From Caballeronia sp. SBC1 (lineage in GTDB: Bacteria; Pseudomonadota; Gammaproteobacteria; Burkholderiales; Burkholderiaceae), in the NCBI RefSeq assembly GCF_011493005.1, contig NZ_CP049157.1:124001-188000 (forward strand): a DNA stretch of 64,000 nucleotides. Direction: 5' to 3'. Both the position numbers and the translations under genes were made by a program. Shown here piece by piece: positions 1-9,663 of this stretch. Each line of letters opens with the position of its first letter. Within the stretch, counting starts at the first letter, position 1. The notes under the pieces were generated by a model, which worked only from the letters and a program-made list of their open reading frames with translations, had not been told where the DNA came from and did no database searches.

Positions 1-606
1 CGCGCTGTCGCCAGCCATGCGTTCAATATCCAACGCGACGGCGAGCGCACCCGCGGCGGCCTGTGCAGCGTAATAATCCTTCGCAACTGCCACAAAGAGA
101 CTTTGGAGCGTCGCATTCTCGGTCGACCGGGCTGCGGCGAGCAGTGCTGACGCGTTGCGAACGGCCGCTGCGCGAGCGCCAAAGTCATAGAGTGTCCAGT
201 TCAACGACACGCTTTCGGTATTGATGGTCGCGAGTGTTGCCGAGCTCAGTGTCGGATGGCCTGTGACGTCAGTGACAGCATTGTCGCGCATGACCTGTCC
301 GTTGCCGGAAATAGTGGGCAAATACGCCGAGCGTGCGACGCCGAGGCCTGCCGCCTGAATCTTCACGTCTGCCCAAGCTTCCCGCGTTTTAGGATTGCCG
401 CACAACGCGCGCTCAATCGCTTCCGTCAATAGAAGTGGCCTGGATAGCAAGCCGAATTGGCATCCAACCGCATCCGGCACCATTGCACCGGCGGGGGTCG
501 GCGAGATCCCCACTTCAGTGCGAAGCACATCGAAAGCCTCCGCGCTCGATGTCGCCATAAACAGCCCCGTCGCCACCATAGTCACCAGCAGTTGCTTAGC
601 GCTCAC
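1..606 (-). CDS. TolC-family outer membrane channel of the type I secretion system (partial)
   Basis: This is the N-terminal part of an outer membrane efflux protein; the C-terminus lies beyond the window edge. The reading frame opens at a GTG at 606 and overlaps the end of the HlyD gene by 11 bases, so the two are translationally linked. The first 20 or so residues form a hydrophobic signal peptide ending near SSAEA. The following sequence has the usual TolC features: LLLTEAIERAL, GVARSAYLPTISG, and LNWTLYDFGAR, which is the conserved hydrophobic-W-x-L-x-D-x-G segment. TolC trimers form the outer membrane tunnel that docks on the adaptor and ABC exporter. Position as last visible gene of the secretion operon supports a dedicated role. 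The start is inferred from the overlap and signal peptide; there is no strong ribosome binding site. Confidence 0.85.
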   Translation of the reverse strand, partial: MSAKQLLVTMVATGLFMATSSAEAFDVLRTEVGISPTPAGAMVPDAVGCQFGLLSRPLLLTEAIERALCGNPKTREAWADVKIQAAGLGVARSAYLPTISGNGQVMRDNAVTDVTGHPTLSSATLATINTESVSLNWTLYDFGARAAAVRNASALLAAARSTENATLQSLFVAVAKDYYAAQAAAGALAVALDIERMAGDSA

Positions 607-2025
607 GCATGCTCTCCTGGGCGCTTTCCATCAATGGACCAAGGAAGTACCCTGCCACGCTGCGTTTGCCGGTCTTGATATCGGCTGTGACTTCCATGCC
701 GGGGGTGAGTCTGATCCATTTTTTCTCCACGCGAATCCGGTTGGTCGACAGCCGGATTCGAACCGGGAAAGTCAGGCCAAGCTTCTTGTCCTGGACTGCA
801 TCGTTCGACACCGACACGACCGTCCCCGTGATAAACCCGTAGCGCGTATAGGGAAACGCTTCGACCTTGACAGCGACAGCCTGGCCGGCATCCACGAAGC
901 CTATATCCTTGTTCTGGAGTTGAGCCTCCACTTCCAGCGTGTCGTCCGGCACGATCTCCATCAGGGATTGAGCCGTCGTCACAACGCCGCCGAGGGTATG
1001 CGCAGCCAGTTGCTGAACGGTCCCTGAAACCGGTGCGCTCAGGCTTAACAACGCCTGACGGGTTTGCGCCTTGGTCTCGTCATCCCGGTTTTGAGCGACC
1101 TGCTGCGTGTCCTTTTCCAGTTCATCAAGTTGGTCTCTGCGGAATTTCGACGAGGCAGATTCGATCTCCGCACGCTGCTCCGCAATACCCGCAGCCAGTT
1201 CGCGCGCGTGACTCTGTTGTGCGGGTAGTTCGTGCTCCTGACCGAGTGCCGTCTGCTCCTTGTCGAGATAGTCAGTCTGCGCAACATATTTATCCCCCGC
1301 GAGCGATTTGTATTCGTTCGCCTGCTGACGGGCAAGAGGCGCCGTTGCCTGGAGTTTCGCGACCTCCTGACGGGTGCTGTCGAGTTCCGCCTCCCGCTTG
1401 AGCAGCTCAGCGCGAGCGCTGTCGACTTTGTCCTGGTATTCGAGGAATGCGCCTTCAGCCAGGCGCTGCGCTTCTTGCATCCGGTCATCGGTAGCGCCTT
1501 CGACGTGCTTAACCACTGGTGGCCGATTGTCATGTAACGCAGCGAGAAGCGCATTCGCGCGGGCAGCTCCGAGTTGGGCATCGAGTTTCGATGACTGTGC
1601 TTTGTCGGCGTCGGCCGCCGCCTGCGTCGTGTCGAGTTTCATGAGCAACTGGCCCGCAGTCACGCGCTCGCCGTCGTGGACCAGAATCTCGCGGACCACG
1701 CCCGTCATGGCCGGCTGGATCACCTTGATGCGCGCATCAGGTACAAATTTGCCCGATGCCGACACGACGATATCCAGTCTGCCAACGATACCAATCAGCA
1801 GAACCAGTACCGTGAAAATCACAATACTGCGCATCGCCCAGCGTGGCGCCGGATGCACCGGTGTTTCAACCAGTTCAAGCTGTGCGGGGAGGAACGCAAG
1901 CTCATGCTCAGCACGGGCGGCAGAGTCAAACTGATCGCGTACAGTCCAGGCACTGCGGAACACAGCGGCATAGCGGCATAGCGGTCGAATAAATCGCTCA
2001 ACGCCTGCAATCGCAAGAATTTCAT
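596..2025 (-). CDS. HlyD-family type I secretion membrane fusion protein, frameshifted near its start
   Basis: This is the periplasmic adaptor linking the ABC exporter to TolC. The main frame (596-1963, about 455 residues) holds one transmembrane helix (around residues 45-65 of that frame), a lipoyl-like half motif (GVVREILVHDGERVTAGQLL), a long coiled coil, the second lipoyl half and a C-terminal beta-barrel with the HlyD signature region (LTPGMEVTADIKTGKRS). The natural start appears to be the ATG at 2025, two bases after the ABC gene stop, giving MKFLRLQALSDLFDRYA. That frame and the main frame are separated by an 8-bp tandem duplication (1964-1979). Deleting one copy joins them without a gap. 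As the sequence stands, only a GTG at 1963 without a visible ribosome binding site opens the main frame, so the protein is either lost, N-terminally shortened, or phase-variable. Confidence 0.85.
1964..1987. repeat. 8-bp tandem duplication causing a frameshift in the HlyD gene
   Basis: The plus strand reads agcggcat twice (1964-1971 and 1972-1979), followed by a partial third copy agcgg at 1980-1984. An 8-bp unit shifts the frame by two. With one copy removed, the adaptor reads continuously from the ATG at 2025 into the main frame; with both copies it does not. Short tandem repeats of this type arise by strand slippage and can revert. Confidence 0.8.
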
Positions 2026-2027
2026 GG

Positions 2028-4154
2028 TCAGCCGTCCTGCAGCGATACGAGGTGCGCGTAGTAGCCGCCGAGCCGCAGCAATGCTTCGTGGTTTCCCTGC
2101 TCGACGATCTGGCCTTTATCCATCGCTACGATCTGGTCAGCATGCCGCACCGCCGTCAGCCGGTGGGCAATGATGATCACCGTGCGTCCTGCGCACATTG
2201 CCTTCATGTTGTTCTGGATCACTCGCTCAGTTTCAAAGTCCAGCGCACTCGTTGCTTCGTCAAAGACCAGGATGCGCGGATTGGTCAGGAGCGCGCGTGC
2301 GATTGCCAGACGCTGCCGCTGGCCACCGGACAGGTTCGAACCGTGCTCACCGACCATCGTGTCGTAGGCTTCCGGCAGCTCACAGATAAAGTCGTGCGCA
2401 CCGGCAAATTTCGCGGCTGCGATCACCGCGGCGAGCGGTGCCCCGGGATCGGTCAACGCGATGTTGTCCCGGATCGAACGGTTGAAGAGCAGGTTCTCCT
2501 GCAGCACGACGCCGATCTGGCGACGTAACCACGCGGGATCGGCCAGGGCCAGATCGATACCGTCGATTCGAACGGTGCCCTGCTCCGGGATGTACAGTCG
2601 TTGCAGCAGCTTCGTCAGCGTGCTTTTGCCAGACCCAGAGCGACCCACGATACCGATTACCTGCCCCGCGGCTATATTCAGTCCGACGCTGTCAAGAATC
2701 GGTGGCCCGTCCGGGCGATAACGGAAACGGATATTGTCGAAGCTGATATCGCCCTTGAGGGCAGGAAGCGCCTGACGGCTTTGCGGCAGTTCTGTGCGGG
2801 AATTCAGAATGTCGCCCAGGCGACTCATCGAAATGCCAACTTGCTGGAAATCCTGCCAGAGCTGCGCCAACCTGAGTACCGGCGCACTCACCCGTTGCGA
2901 CATCATGTTGAAGGCAATCAGTTCTCCAACGGTCAGCTTGCCGTCTATAACCAGCTTCGCGCCCAGAAACAAGGTGCTCAGCGTCACTAGCTTGCCGACC
3001 AACTGGATGAGTTGCTGCCCCACATTGCCCAGCGAACTCACCCGAAAGCCCGCACTGACATACGCGGCCAACTGCGTCTCCCAGCGCTTGATGAACTGCG
3101 GTTCCACGGCCATCGCCTTGACCGTCTCGATGCCCGAGACCGCCTCGACAAGGAAGGACTGGTTGTCCGCCCCACGGGAAAACTTCTCGTTCAGGCGACT
3201 GCGGAGAACTGGCGTCAGACCCGCCGAGATCGCCCCGTAGACCGGCAGCGAGATAGCGACGACCAATGTCAACCAGACGCTGTAAAGACACATCACGGCG
3301 AGGAAGATGAACGAGAACGTCAGGTCGATAAGTGCGGTCAGCGCCTGTCCGGTCAGGAAGTTCCGGATGTTCTCGAGCTCACGGACGCGGGCAACCGTAT
3401 CGCCCACTCGGCGCGCTCCGAAGTAAGCCAGCGGCAACGCGACGAGGTGACGGAAAAGCCGAGCCCCTAACTCGACGTCGATGCGGTTTGTGGTGTGCGC
3501 GAACACGTAATTGCGCAGCCCGGTAAGCAGTACCTCGAATACCGAACTCACCAGCAGCGCCACACACACTACGTTGAGTGTGCTGTACGTCCGGTTGACG
3601 AGAACCTTGTCCATCACCACCTGGAACATCAGCGGCGATACCAGTCCAAAGAGTTGCAAGACGAGCGAAACACCGAGGACTTCGAGAAGCAGCCGCCGAT
3701 ACTTGACGACGGCAGGAATGAACCAGGAGAAGTCGAAACGGGCCAGTTCGCCCGCCAGCGACGCCCTTGATGTGAACAGTAGGACCCGGCCACTGGAACG
3801 CTCAATGACCTCGTCGATTGGTCGCACAGCGGGCGACTGCATGCCGGGTTCCAATACCAGCGCTGTCTTGCCGTCTGAACCAGCCAGAATAAAGTGTCTG
3901 CCCGTGCGATCCAATACAAGTGCCGGGAACGGTGTTTGCGCGAGGCGTTCTGGCATTAATGCAACGGCGCGCGCCTTAAGCCCGATACCGCGTGCGGACA
4001 ACACAAGTTGCGCTTCGGAAAATGCATCGCTTGTGACTGCCGCGGCATGCTTGAGTTGCGACGGGTCGGTGGCTATGCCATGAAAGCGTGCAATGAGCAC
4101 CAGTGCCAACAGGCCAGCATCTTCCATCTGTGCCGGTTGCTCTTCAATACCCAT
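2028..4154 (-). CDS. Type I secretion ABC transporter, HlyB-type, with inactive C39-like domain
   Basis: This 708-residue inner membrane exporter drives ATP-dependent secretion of the operon's cargo. Domains in order: an N-terminal C39-like domain (residues 1-130), a six-helix transmembrane domain (about 150-430) and a nucleotide-binding domain (about 470-705). Walker A is GRSGSGKST, the signature is NLSGGQRQR, Walker B is ILVFDEATSALD and the switch histidine lies in IIIAHRLTAV. The place of the catalytic cysteine of active C39 peptidases is taken by alanine (MEDAGLLALVLIARFHG), although the His of RHFIL is kept. The domain is therefore a substrate-docking domain as in HlyB, not a leader peptidase. 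The gene overlaps cysC by 11 bases and ends two bases before the HlyD start. Confidence 0.93.
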   Translation of the reverse strand: MGIEEQPAQMEDAGLLALVLIARFHGIATDPSQLKHAAAVTSDAFSEAQLVLSARGIGLKARAVALMPERLAQTPFPALVLDRTGRHFILAGSDGKTALVLEPGMQSPAVRPIDEVIERSSGRVLLFTSRASLAGELARFDFSWFIPAVVKYRRLLLEVLGVSLVLQLFGLVSPLMFQVVMDKVLVNRTYSTLNVVCVALLVSSVFEVLLTGLRNYVFAHTTNRIDVELGARLFRHLVALPLAYFGARRVGDTVARVRELENIRNFLTGQALTALIDLTFSFIFLAVMCLYSVWLTLVVAISLPVYGAISAGLTPVLRSRLNEKFSRGADNQSFLVEAVSGIETVKAMAVEPQFIKRWETQLAAYVSAGFRVSSLGNVGQQLIQLVGKLVTLSTLFLGAKLVIDGKLTVGELIAFNMMSQRVSAPVLRLAQLWQDFQQVGISMSRLGDILNSRTELPQSRQALPALKGDISFDNIRFRYRPDGPPILDSVGLNIAAGQVIGIVGRSGSGKSTLTKLLQRLYIPEQGTVRIDGIDLALADPAWLRRQIGVVLQENLLFNRSIRDNIALTDPGAPLAAVIAAAKFAGAHDFICELPEAYDTMVGEHGSNLSGGQRQRLAIARALLTNPRILVFDEATSALDFETERVIQNNMKAMCAGRTVIIIAHRLTAVRHADQIVAMDKGQIVEQGNHEALLRLGGYYAHLVSLQDG

Positions 4155-4692
4155 GGTTCAATTGCCGGTAGTGTTGTTCAATCTGCAGTGCCGCCGCTTC
4201 GGCGGACACGCTTTTGGTCGCGATCGAAATGTCTGGCGCGCAAGGCGGTTCATATGGATCGTCCCACCCGGTCAGCCCCTTGATCTCGCCAGCCCTCGCG
4301 CGTGCGTACAGTCCCTTGGGGTCGCGTTCGATACACGTTTGCAGAGGCGTATCGATGAGGACTGGGAAGCAACGGTGGTCACCAATCCGTCGGCGCGCGA
4401 CTTGCCGGTCGGCCTGGTATGGAGAAATCGCGCTGACCAGAACGATGAGGCCCGTGTCGACCATCAATCGCGCCACTTCGCCGATGCGCCTCACGTTCTC
4501 GGCGCGGTCCTCCCTCGCAAAGCCAAGGTCACGGTTGAGTCCCGTGCGCAGTTCGTCTCCGTCCAGCACGGACACGCGGTATCCGTGCGCTCGCAGGTTG
4601 CGTGCGGCGTGCGTCGCAATCGTCGACTTTCCTGCGCCTGACAATCCGGTGAGCCAGTAGCAGCAGCCTATTTGTGCGTTGTGCGTATGCAT
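4144..4692 (-). CDS. cysC: Adenylylsulfate (APS) kinase CysC
   Basis: The enzyme phosphorylates adenosine 5'-phosphosulfate to PAPS, the universal sulfate donor, in the cytoplasm. The 182-residue length fits stand-alone CysC. The P-loop GLSGAGKST is at residues 16-24, DGDELRTGLNRDLGF follows, and the conserved FAREDRAENVRRIGEVA and LVSAISPY segments are intact. The ATG at 4692 is preferred over the GTG at 4698 because AGGA lies seven bases upstream of it. It lies nine bases downstream of the sulfotransferase and overlaps the exporter gene, so PAPS supply is wired directly to the sulfotransferase and the secretion machine. There is no ATP sulfurylase partner here, so a general assimilatory role is unlikely. 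Confidence 0.92.
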   Translation of the reverse strand: MHTHNAQIGCCYWLTGLSGAGKSTIATHAARNLRAHGYRVSVLDGDELRTGLNRDLGFAREDRAENVRRIGEVARLMVDTGLIVLVSAISPYQADRQVARRRIGDHRCFPVLIDTPLQTCIERDPKGLYARARAGEIKGLTGWDDPYEPPCAPDISIATKSVSAEAAALQIEQHYRQLNHGY

Positions 4693-4701
4693 ATTCACGT
4701 C

Positions 4702-5517
4702 CTACAGTATCCGGACGCGATGCACATTGAGTTCCGGCTTTTCCCAGAAGTGGGTATGCGCGTACTTCGCGAAAAGATCAGGTGGAATAGATGGCTTGCG
4801 TGCCCGATGCTCGACCTTCGCCCTGACCTTGTGCAATCCGGGCATACCCAGCAGTGCGTCGTAGTCAGGCTCGTCATATGCCACGTGGTCCAGGTCGTGA
4901 CTGAACCAGGGTTCGCCAAGTTCGTCATAGAGTCCACGCAGGGTCTGCTCCGGCGCACGCACCAGATGATCGTACGGCACGACGATCAGCCGTTTCGCCT
5001 CGTCACCGAACCACCCTTCGCGCAGATTGCTCCATGGCAAGCCGATCAAACCGTTCTCCGAATTCATGAGCGTTTCCACGCGGGCATAAACAGAAGAACC
5101 CGGCTGGAAATTGAACATGCGGGACAGTTGAAGGGGATTCTTCGCCAGCATTCGCTCTACGCTGTCAATAATCCAACCGATGTCGCGCACGCAGCAAATA
5201 ATGCGGGATTCGGGATATAGCGCCTTCAGCAGCGCCGCACTTCCCGTCCAGATTCGATTGGTATCGAACACGACCTCGCTCGGCTGAATGCCTGCGTAGT
5301 AGCTGTCGAAAACGCCACGCAGCATGGCGGCGCGCTTTGCGTCGTCAAAGAACACGGCAAACTCGCCCCCACACATTTTTTTATGCATCGTTCCGCACAG
5401 AGAGGCGACGGGACTGGTCATCGCCGCCGTGAAACGCGGATTCTGGCGCAGCAAAGCACACAGCAGAGTCGATCCGGAACGGGGCAGACCCGAAATGAGA
5501 TGAAGCTTGTTGACCAC
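4702..5517 (-). CDS. PAPS-dependent sulfotransferase (Sulfotransfer_3/TPST-like fold)
   Basis: The protein carries the 5'-phosphosulfate binding loop LISGLPRSGSTLL close to its N-terminus and a 3'-phosphate binding region RIICCVRDIGWIIDS in the middle, with a Tyr/Trp-rich C-terminal part. These are hallmarks of PAPS sulfotransferases; the P-R-S-G-S/T loop is the form seen in tyrosylprotein sulfotransferase-like and RaxST-type enzymes. Its acceptor cannot be read from sequence. Lying between the secreted repeat protein and cysC, it most plausibly sulfates the exported protein or a partner. The GTG at 5517 starts just ahead of the conserved fold; an ATG at 5616 is in frame but would make the first codons part of an intercistronic stem-loop. 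The start is therefore uncertain. Confidence 0.85.
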   Translation of the reverse strand: MVNKLHLISGLPRSGSTLLCALLRQNPRFTAAMTSPVASLCGTMHKKMCGGEFAVFFDDAKRAAMLRGVFDSYYAGIQPSEVVFDTNRIWTGSAALLKALYPESRIICCVRDIGWIIDSVERMLAKNPLQLSRMFNFQPGSSVYARVETLMNSENGLIGLPWSNLREGWFGDEAKRLIVVPYDHLVRAPEQTLRGLYDELGEPWFSHDLDHVAYDEPDYDALLGMPGLHKVRAKVEHRARKPSIPPDLFAKYAHTHFWEKPELNVHRVRIL

Positions 5518-5580
5518 AGAAGATCCGGTAATTCCCGCAGCGTTCACCACGAGAAATATTCTATAAATACAATTAGTTAT

Positions 5581-5620
5581 CCTGATGTCATCGCGCGCTT
5601 GTGCTTGCGAGGACATCAGG
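5581..5620 (-). promoter_or_regulatory. Intercistronic stem-loop between cargo gene and sulfotransferase gene
   Basis: CCTGATGTC (5581-5589) pairs perfectly with GACATCAGG (5612-5620) and the inner bases add a few more pairs. It lies 26 bases after the protease stop codon. No long T-run follows on the minus strand, so it may be an mRNA-stabilising or partial attenuating hairpin that sets cargo and machinery expression apart rather than a full terminator. Confidence 0.45.
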
Positions 5621-5645
5621 GTAATTCAGTGTCGCTAGATCAAGC

Positions 5646-8133
5646 CTAGTGCACGGATGCAGCGAGCATGGGCTGTGCGTTCAGTTGCTGGATGGCCGCA
5701 AGGCTCGTGATACCGGCCGGCATGGGAGCGTACGACGCCATCGCCTGGATCAACTGGTCGATCTGACTTCCCGACGTGTTGGACGCGGTAGATGCGGCGG
5801 CGCTCGAGGACAATCCCGGGCTGTACGTCGACTGGATGCCAGCAATATCCGTACTGTCGAGCGTCCGGTTATTCGAACCCAGGTCGTAGTACATGATCGA
5901 GTTCTGGTCGGCGTTGTCGGCCAACCCGAATGCATGCCCGATCTCGTGCAGCATGACCTGCTCGAGCGTTGCGTCGGTTCCGGAGTACGTGAGTTGACCG
6001 CTGGCGCCTGCGACCAACGCGTCCTGGTTCGGATCTTCCAGTTCGATGTTGGCCCCAGCCATTTGTCCGTTCTTGGCCTGGTAGGCGGTGTAGCCCACCA
6101 CGCCCGTGCTCGCGGTATTGAGCTCGCCGAAGCCAACGCTGATGTCCGATTGGGCCGAACCCGAAACCTCCTCGAACGTGATGCCAGACGCAGCCGACCA
6201 TGTGGCGAATGCCTGCTGGAGATCGGTCTCGTAGGCGCTGTCTGCTGCAGCACCCGCTTGCGAGTTACTTGCGCCCGGTGTGCCGGCGAGGCTCCAGGTG
6301 ATGACATTGCTATCCCACTTCGCCCCTTCGAGCATCGACATGCCGGTTCCGGCGGTGGGTGTGGACATCGCCGTTTCGTAGGCTTGATGGAGACCGGATT
6401 CGGCTGCAGTTGCACCCGCCTGATCACCTTTCGCCAGATCCGCTTGGGCGATTGAACCGATGTTGCTGCCTACCGCCGCCTGGACCGTGCTCGCGCTGCC
6501 GGCGAAGCCGTAGCCGCCGTAAAAGCCATAGCCGCCACTGACAATTGTGGCTCCCCATCCTTCTGAATCCGCCAGCATACGATCGGAGTTATTGTCACCG
6601 CCAATGTAATATCCCGTTTCCGAACCGGTCAAGGAATTGAACATAGAAGCTGAGGTCTCTGTACCGGTGCTCTGGTTAAACATATCGACCTGCGACGCGT
6701 AGTCTCCGCCGCTGAATAATACTTTCTCGTAAGCGTATTGCGCTCCTGGATTGAATAGGTCAGCTTCAGTTTCCACTCCATTCGTGCCATAGAGAACGCT
6801 CTCCATCTCCTGGCCTACCGTGTTGTAGCTGATGTCCTGGATTACGTTGTTGCCGCTGAAATACAGCGCGTAGGCCGCATTCTGATCGCCTGCATTAAAG
6901 AGCAGCCGCTCGGTCTCTGTCGTTCCACCACCAAAAATGTCCTCTTGGGTTTCCTGACCTGTTCCCGTGTTAAAGCTTGCCTGATAGCTCTCTGTTCCAT
7001 TCGCACCGTAGTAAATCTGCGTTCCCGCGTACTTACCCCCCGCAGAGAACAGATTCGCCTGCGACGTGCCATTGACGAAGTCGAACAGGTCCTCGGTCTG
7101 CGTTCCGCTAGCGTTCGTCCCGCTGTAGAAAACATCTTCCACGGATTGCCCGCTGGACAGCCCAGTGTAGAGGAGCTCCTGCGATGTCCCATTGGAGAGA
7201 TTGAAGAGAGCCGCGGTCTGGGTGCCGGTTCCGTTCGCGCCGGTAAAGGCTTGCGTTTCCGATGTCTCGCCACTCGGCAGTCCGGTGAAAGTGCTCACCT
7301 GCGAGTTACCCGCACTGAAATCTACAATCTGCGAAGATTCAGCGCCGGTTCCATTGGCCGCCTTATAGTTATCGACCAGTTCCGAAACCCCGCTGCCGAG
7401 GCCAGTAAAGAATTGCGCCTGCGACGTGCCGTTAGTGAAATCGTAGAGGTCTTCGGTCTCCGTTCCACTCGCGTTTGCTCCACTGAAGAATTGGTCCACG
7501 GACGACTCCCCACTGGACAAACCAGTGAACGAGTATTCCTGCGATGTCCCGTTGGTGAGGTCGAAAAGCGCTGCGGTCTGGGTGCCGGTTCCGTTGGCGC
7601 CAGTGAAGGCCTGAGTTTCTGATGTTTCGTTACTCGCCAAGCCGGTGAACGTTGTCACCTGCGAGTTACCCGCACTGAAGTCAGTGATCTGCGAAGATTC
7701 GGTTCCGGTGCCGTTGGTCGCCATATAGTTCTCGACCAATTCCGAGATCCCACTGCCCAAGCCAGTGAAGTATTGCGCCTGCGAAGTGCCGTTAGTGAAA
7801 TCGTAAAGGCCCTCGGTCTGCGTTCCGCTGGCGTTCGTCCCGCTGAAGAATTGGTCGAGCGACGACTCTCCGCTGGACAGCCCCGTGAACGAGTACTCTT
7901 GCGAAGTCCCGTTGGTGAGATTGAAAAGCGCTGCGGTCTGGGTGCCGGTTCCGTTGGCGCCAGTGAAGGCCTGCGTTTCGGATGTTTCGTTACTCGCCAA
8001 CCCAGTGTAAGTGCTCACCTGTGAATTACCCGCACTGAAGTCGGTGATCTGCGACGTTTCGGCGCCAGCGCCGTCAGCCCCCATATAGTTCTCGATCAGT
8101 TCCGACACTCCACTGCTTAGGCCTGTGAAATAT
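5646..8133 (-). pseudogene. Secreted repeat-rich zinc metalloprotease, C-terminal part (gene split by IS)
   Basis: This is the downstream part of a gene cut by an IS element at 8134-10952; the open frame runs into the IS up to 8216 but those extra residues are IS-encoded. It contains nine 40-residue repeats, a degenerate Gly/Asn/Thr-rich stretch, and a C-terminal metzincin domain of M10/matrixin type. The zinc site HEIGHAFGLAD (codons at about 5916-5948) has two His and an Asp third ligand, followed by NSIMYY with the Met-turn methionine. The last 70 residues are Ser/Ala-rich and probably carry the uncleaved type I secretion signal; no canonical nonapeptide RTX block was seen. Removing the IS and one 3-bp target copy joins it in frame to 10953-12943, giving about 1,491 residues. 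Without its own start it is not expected to be made. Confidence 0.85.
7048..8130 (-). repeat. Nine 40-residue (120-bp) tandem repeats, C-terminal block
   Basis: Units start at TGLxS and alternate in the order A-B-C. Type A has SELIENYMGADG and ITDFSAGNSQ; type B has NETSETQAFTGANGTGTQT; type C has SGESSVDQFFSGTNASGTQ then LYDFTNGTSQ. Three units make a 120-residue (360-bp) super-repeat, so the DNA is highly similar at 360-bp spacing. The block reads A-B-C-A-B-C-A-B-C, with the last C unit diverging. Confidence 0.85.
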
Positions 8134-8160
8134 TGAACCGCCCCGGATTTGGTGGAGGCT
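8131..8160. repeat. Left target duplication (tat) and left terminal inverted repeat of IS3-family element
   Basis: The 3-bp tat at 8131-8133 matches tat at 10953-10955. The terminus tgaaccgccccgg starting at 8134 matches the reverse complement of the right end, followed by a second matched block ggtggaggct versus cgtggaggct. Confidence 0.85.
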
Positions 8161-8259
8161 CCAACTCTTGAGAGTGATTCATCGGGTTTTTCCCGACCCC
8201 GAAGGATGAAGCGCACGACTGCTGCAGGCGGATCTGGGAAGGAATACGATTACGAGGCA

Positions 8260-8435
8260 GCGGTGGTCGAGGTCGGCCCATTATCTGGTGCACTGAGCCC
8301 GTTTGAGAGTTGGACCCGCAACCCTGCGAGCACCCCGAATTGTGACCGAGGGCAAATGTCGCCCTGCCGGAGCACGCTTACCAGAATCCGATAACGAGGG
8401 TTGTCGCCGCTGCCATTCTCTATCTTGCAGGAGGG
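8260..8435 (+). ncRNA. Candidate IS110 bridge RNA in the non-coding left end
   Basis: In IS110-group elements the non-coding left end upstream of the transposase encodes a structured bridge RNA with a target-binding loop followed by a donor-binding loop. Here ttgagagt at 8303-8310 repeats the bases at the left insertion junction (8168-8175). Further 3', cttaccagaat at 8377-8387 repeats the right junction (9670-9680). Order (target guide first, donor guide second) and polarity agree with the known model. The boundaries are a guess and no folding was computed. Confidence 0.45.
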
Positions 8436-8439
8436 CAGC

Positions 8440-9663
8440 ATGCAGGTACTCTATCCGCGCTGTGCCGGGCTGGACATACATAAGGACATCATCGTCGCCT
8501 GCGTCCGTTGTGTGTCTGCGCCGGAGCACCGTGAAGTGCAGAGATTTTGCAGTACCACTAAGGGATTGCTGGCGCTGTCGGACTGGCTGGCCGTCCATGG
8601 CTGTTCCCACGTGGCAATGGAAGCCACCGGCGTTTACTGGAAGCCAGTGTGGCACGTTCTCGAGGGCTCCTTCGAACTCGTGCTGGGCAACGCTGCGCAT
8701 ATTCGGAACGTGCCTGGCCGCAAAACCGATGTGAACGATGCGACGTGGATCGCAGACCTGCTCGCACACGGGCTGATCCGCTCCAGCTTCGTCCCGCCGG
8801 CCGCGATCCAGGAGTTACGTGATCTGACACGCACACGCAAACAGCTGACGCGCGAGATCGCCCAGCATTGTCTGCGTGTCCAGAAGGTGCTCGAGGATGC
8901 CAATCTCAAACTGGGCAGTGTCCTTTCTGACGTACTTGGCGGCAGCGGACGCGCGATTCTGAAGGCCATCATCTCGGGCGAGAACGATCCGGTGCTGCTC
9001 GCGGCACTGGCGCAAGGTCACGCGCGCAAGAAGACGAGTGAACTACGCGAAGCATTGCGCGGCCGCATAACTTCACATCACCGTACGATGCTCGCGCTGC
9101 ATTTGCAGCTCATCGACGCCCTTGAGCACGCGCTGACTGAACTGGATGCCGCCGTGGGACTTGCTCTGACGCCAATCCGGCAGCACGTTCAACTGCTAAG
9201 AACCATTCCCGGCGTCGGTGACCTGACCGCGCGGGTCCTGGTGGCCGAGATTGGGGTCGACATGACGCGCTTTCCCGATTCCGCTCACCTCATATCGTGG
9301 GCCGGACTGTGTCCCCGCAATGATGAGAGCGCCGGTAAGCGCCGCAGTACGCGTGTCCGCAAGAGCGGCACATGGCTCAAGACGGCACTCGTGACTGCCG
9401 CATGGGCCGCAGTACGTACGAAGAACAGCTACCTGTTCGCCCAGTTCACTCGCGTCAAGGCGCGGCGCGGTTCAAAGAAAGCAATCATCGCAGTGGCTGC
9501 GTCGATGCTCACCGCAGCGTGGCACATGCTTCGCAATGGCGTGGAATACGCAGATCTCGGTGCAGACTATTTCACCCGGCACGACATGCAGAGCACCGTT
9601 AAGCGATTACTAAAACGCCTCACGGATCTTGGATATCCGGTGCAGCCAGCTTCCCCGTCATAA
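8440..9663 (+). CDS. IS110-family transposase (DEDD type)
   Basis: The 407-residue protein has the N-terminal RuvC-like DEDD domain with GLDIHKD near residue 12, MEATGVYW near residue 62 and [17 protein letters not shown] near residue 94. The C-terminal Transposase_20 domain has [18 protein letters not shown] and [15 protein letters not shown], including the serine region needed for recombination in this family. The ATG at 8440 has gagg eight bases upstream. All key motifs look intact, so the element may be active. It catalyses recombination guided by the RNA encoded just upstream. Confidence 0.95.
   Translation: MQVLYPRCAGLDIHKDIIVACVRCVSAPEHREVQRFCSTTKGLLALSDWLAVHGCSHVAMEATGVYWKPVWHVLEGSFELVLGNAAHIRNVPGRKTDVNDATWIADLLAHGLIRSSFVPPAAIQELRDLTRTRKQLTREIAQHCLRVQKVLEDANLKLGSVLSDVLGGSGRAILKAIISGENDPVLLAALAQGHARKKTSELREALRGRITSHHRTMLALHLQLIDALEHALTELDAAVGLALTPIRQHVQLLRTIPGVGDLTARVLVAEIGVDMTRFPDSAHLISWAGLCPRNDESAGKRRSTRVRKSGTWLKTALVTAAWAAVRTKNSYLFAQFTRVKARRGSKKAIIAVAASMLTAAWHMLRNGVEYADLGADYFTRHDMQSTVKRLLKRLTDLGYPVQPASPS

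Noticed and set aside
4144..4692. cysC as part of general sulfate assimilation
   Set aside because: No cysD, cysN or cysH is adjacent, and the gene overlaps the exporter gene and abuts a sulfotransferase.
7048..8130. CRISPR-like array because of regular 120-bp spacing
   Set aside because: The repeats are in-frame coding repeats without unique spacers of constant length.
8134..8216. ATG at 8216 as a natural start of the protease C-terminal part
   Set aside because: It lies inside the IS; the residues before the junction are IS-encoded and the joined frame continues instead to 12943.
5649..8394. Plus-strand frames across the repeat protease, up to 268 codons
   Set aside because: They are antisense shadows of the repetitive minus-strand gene and show no protein family.
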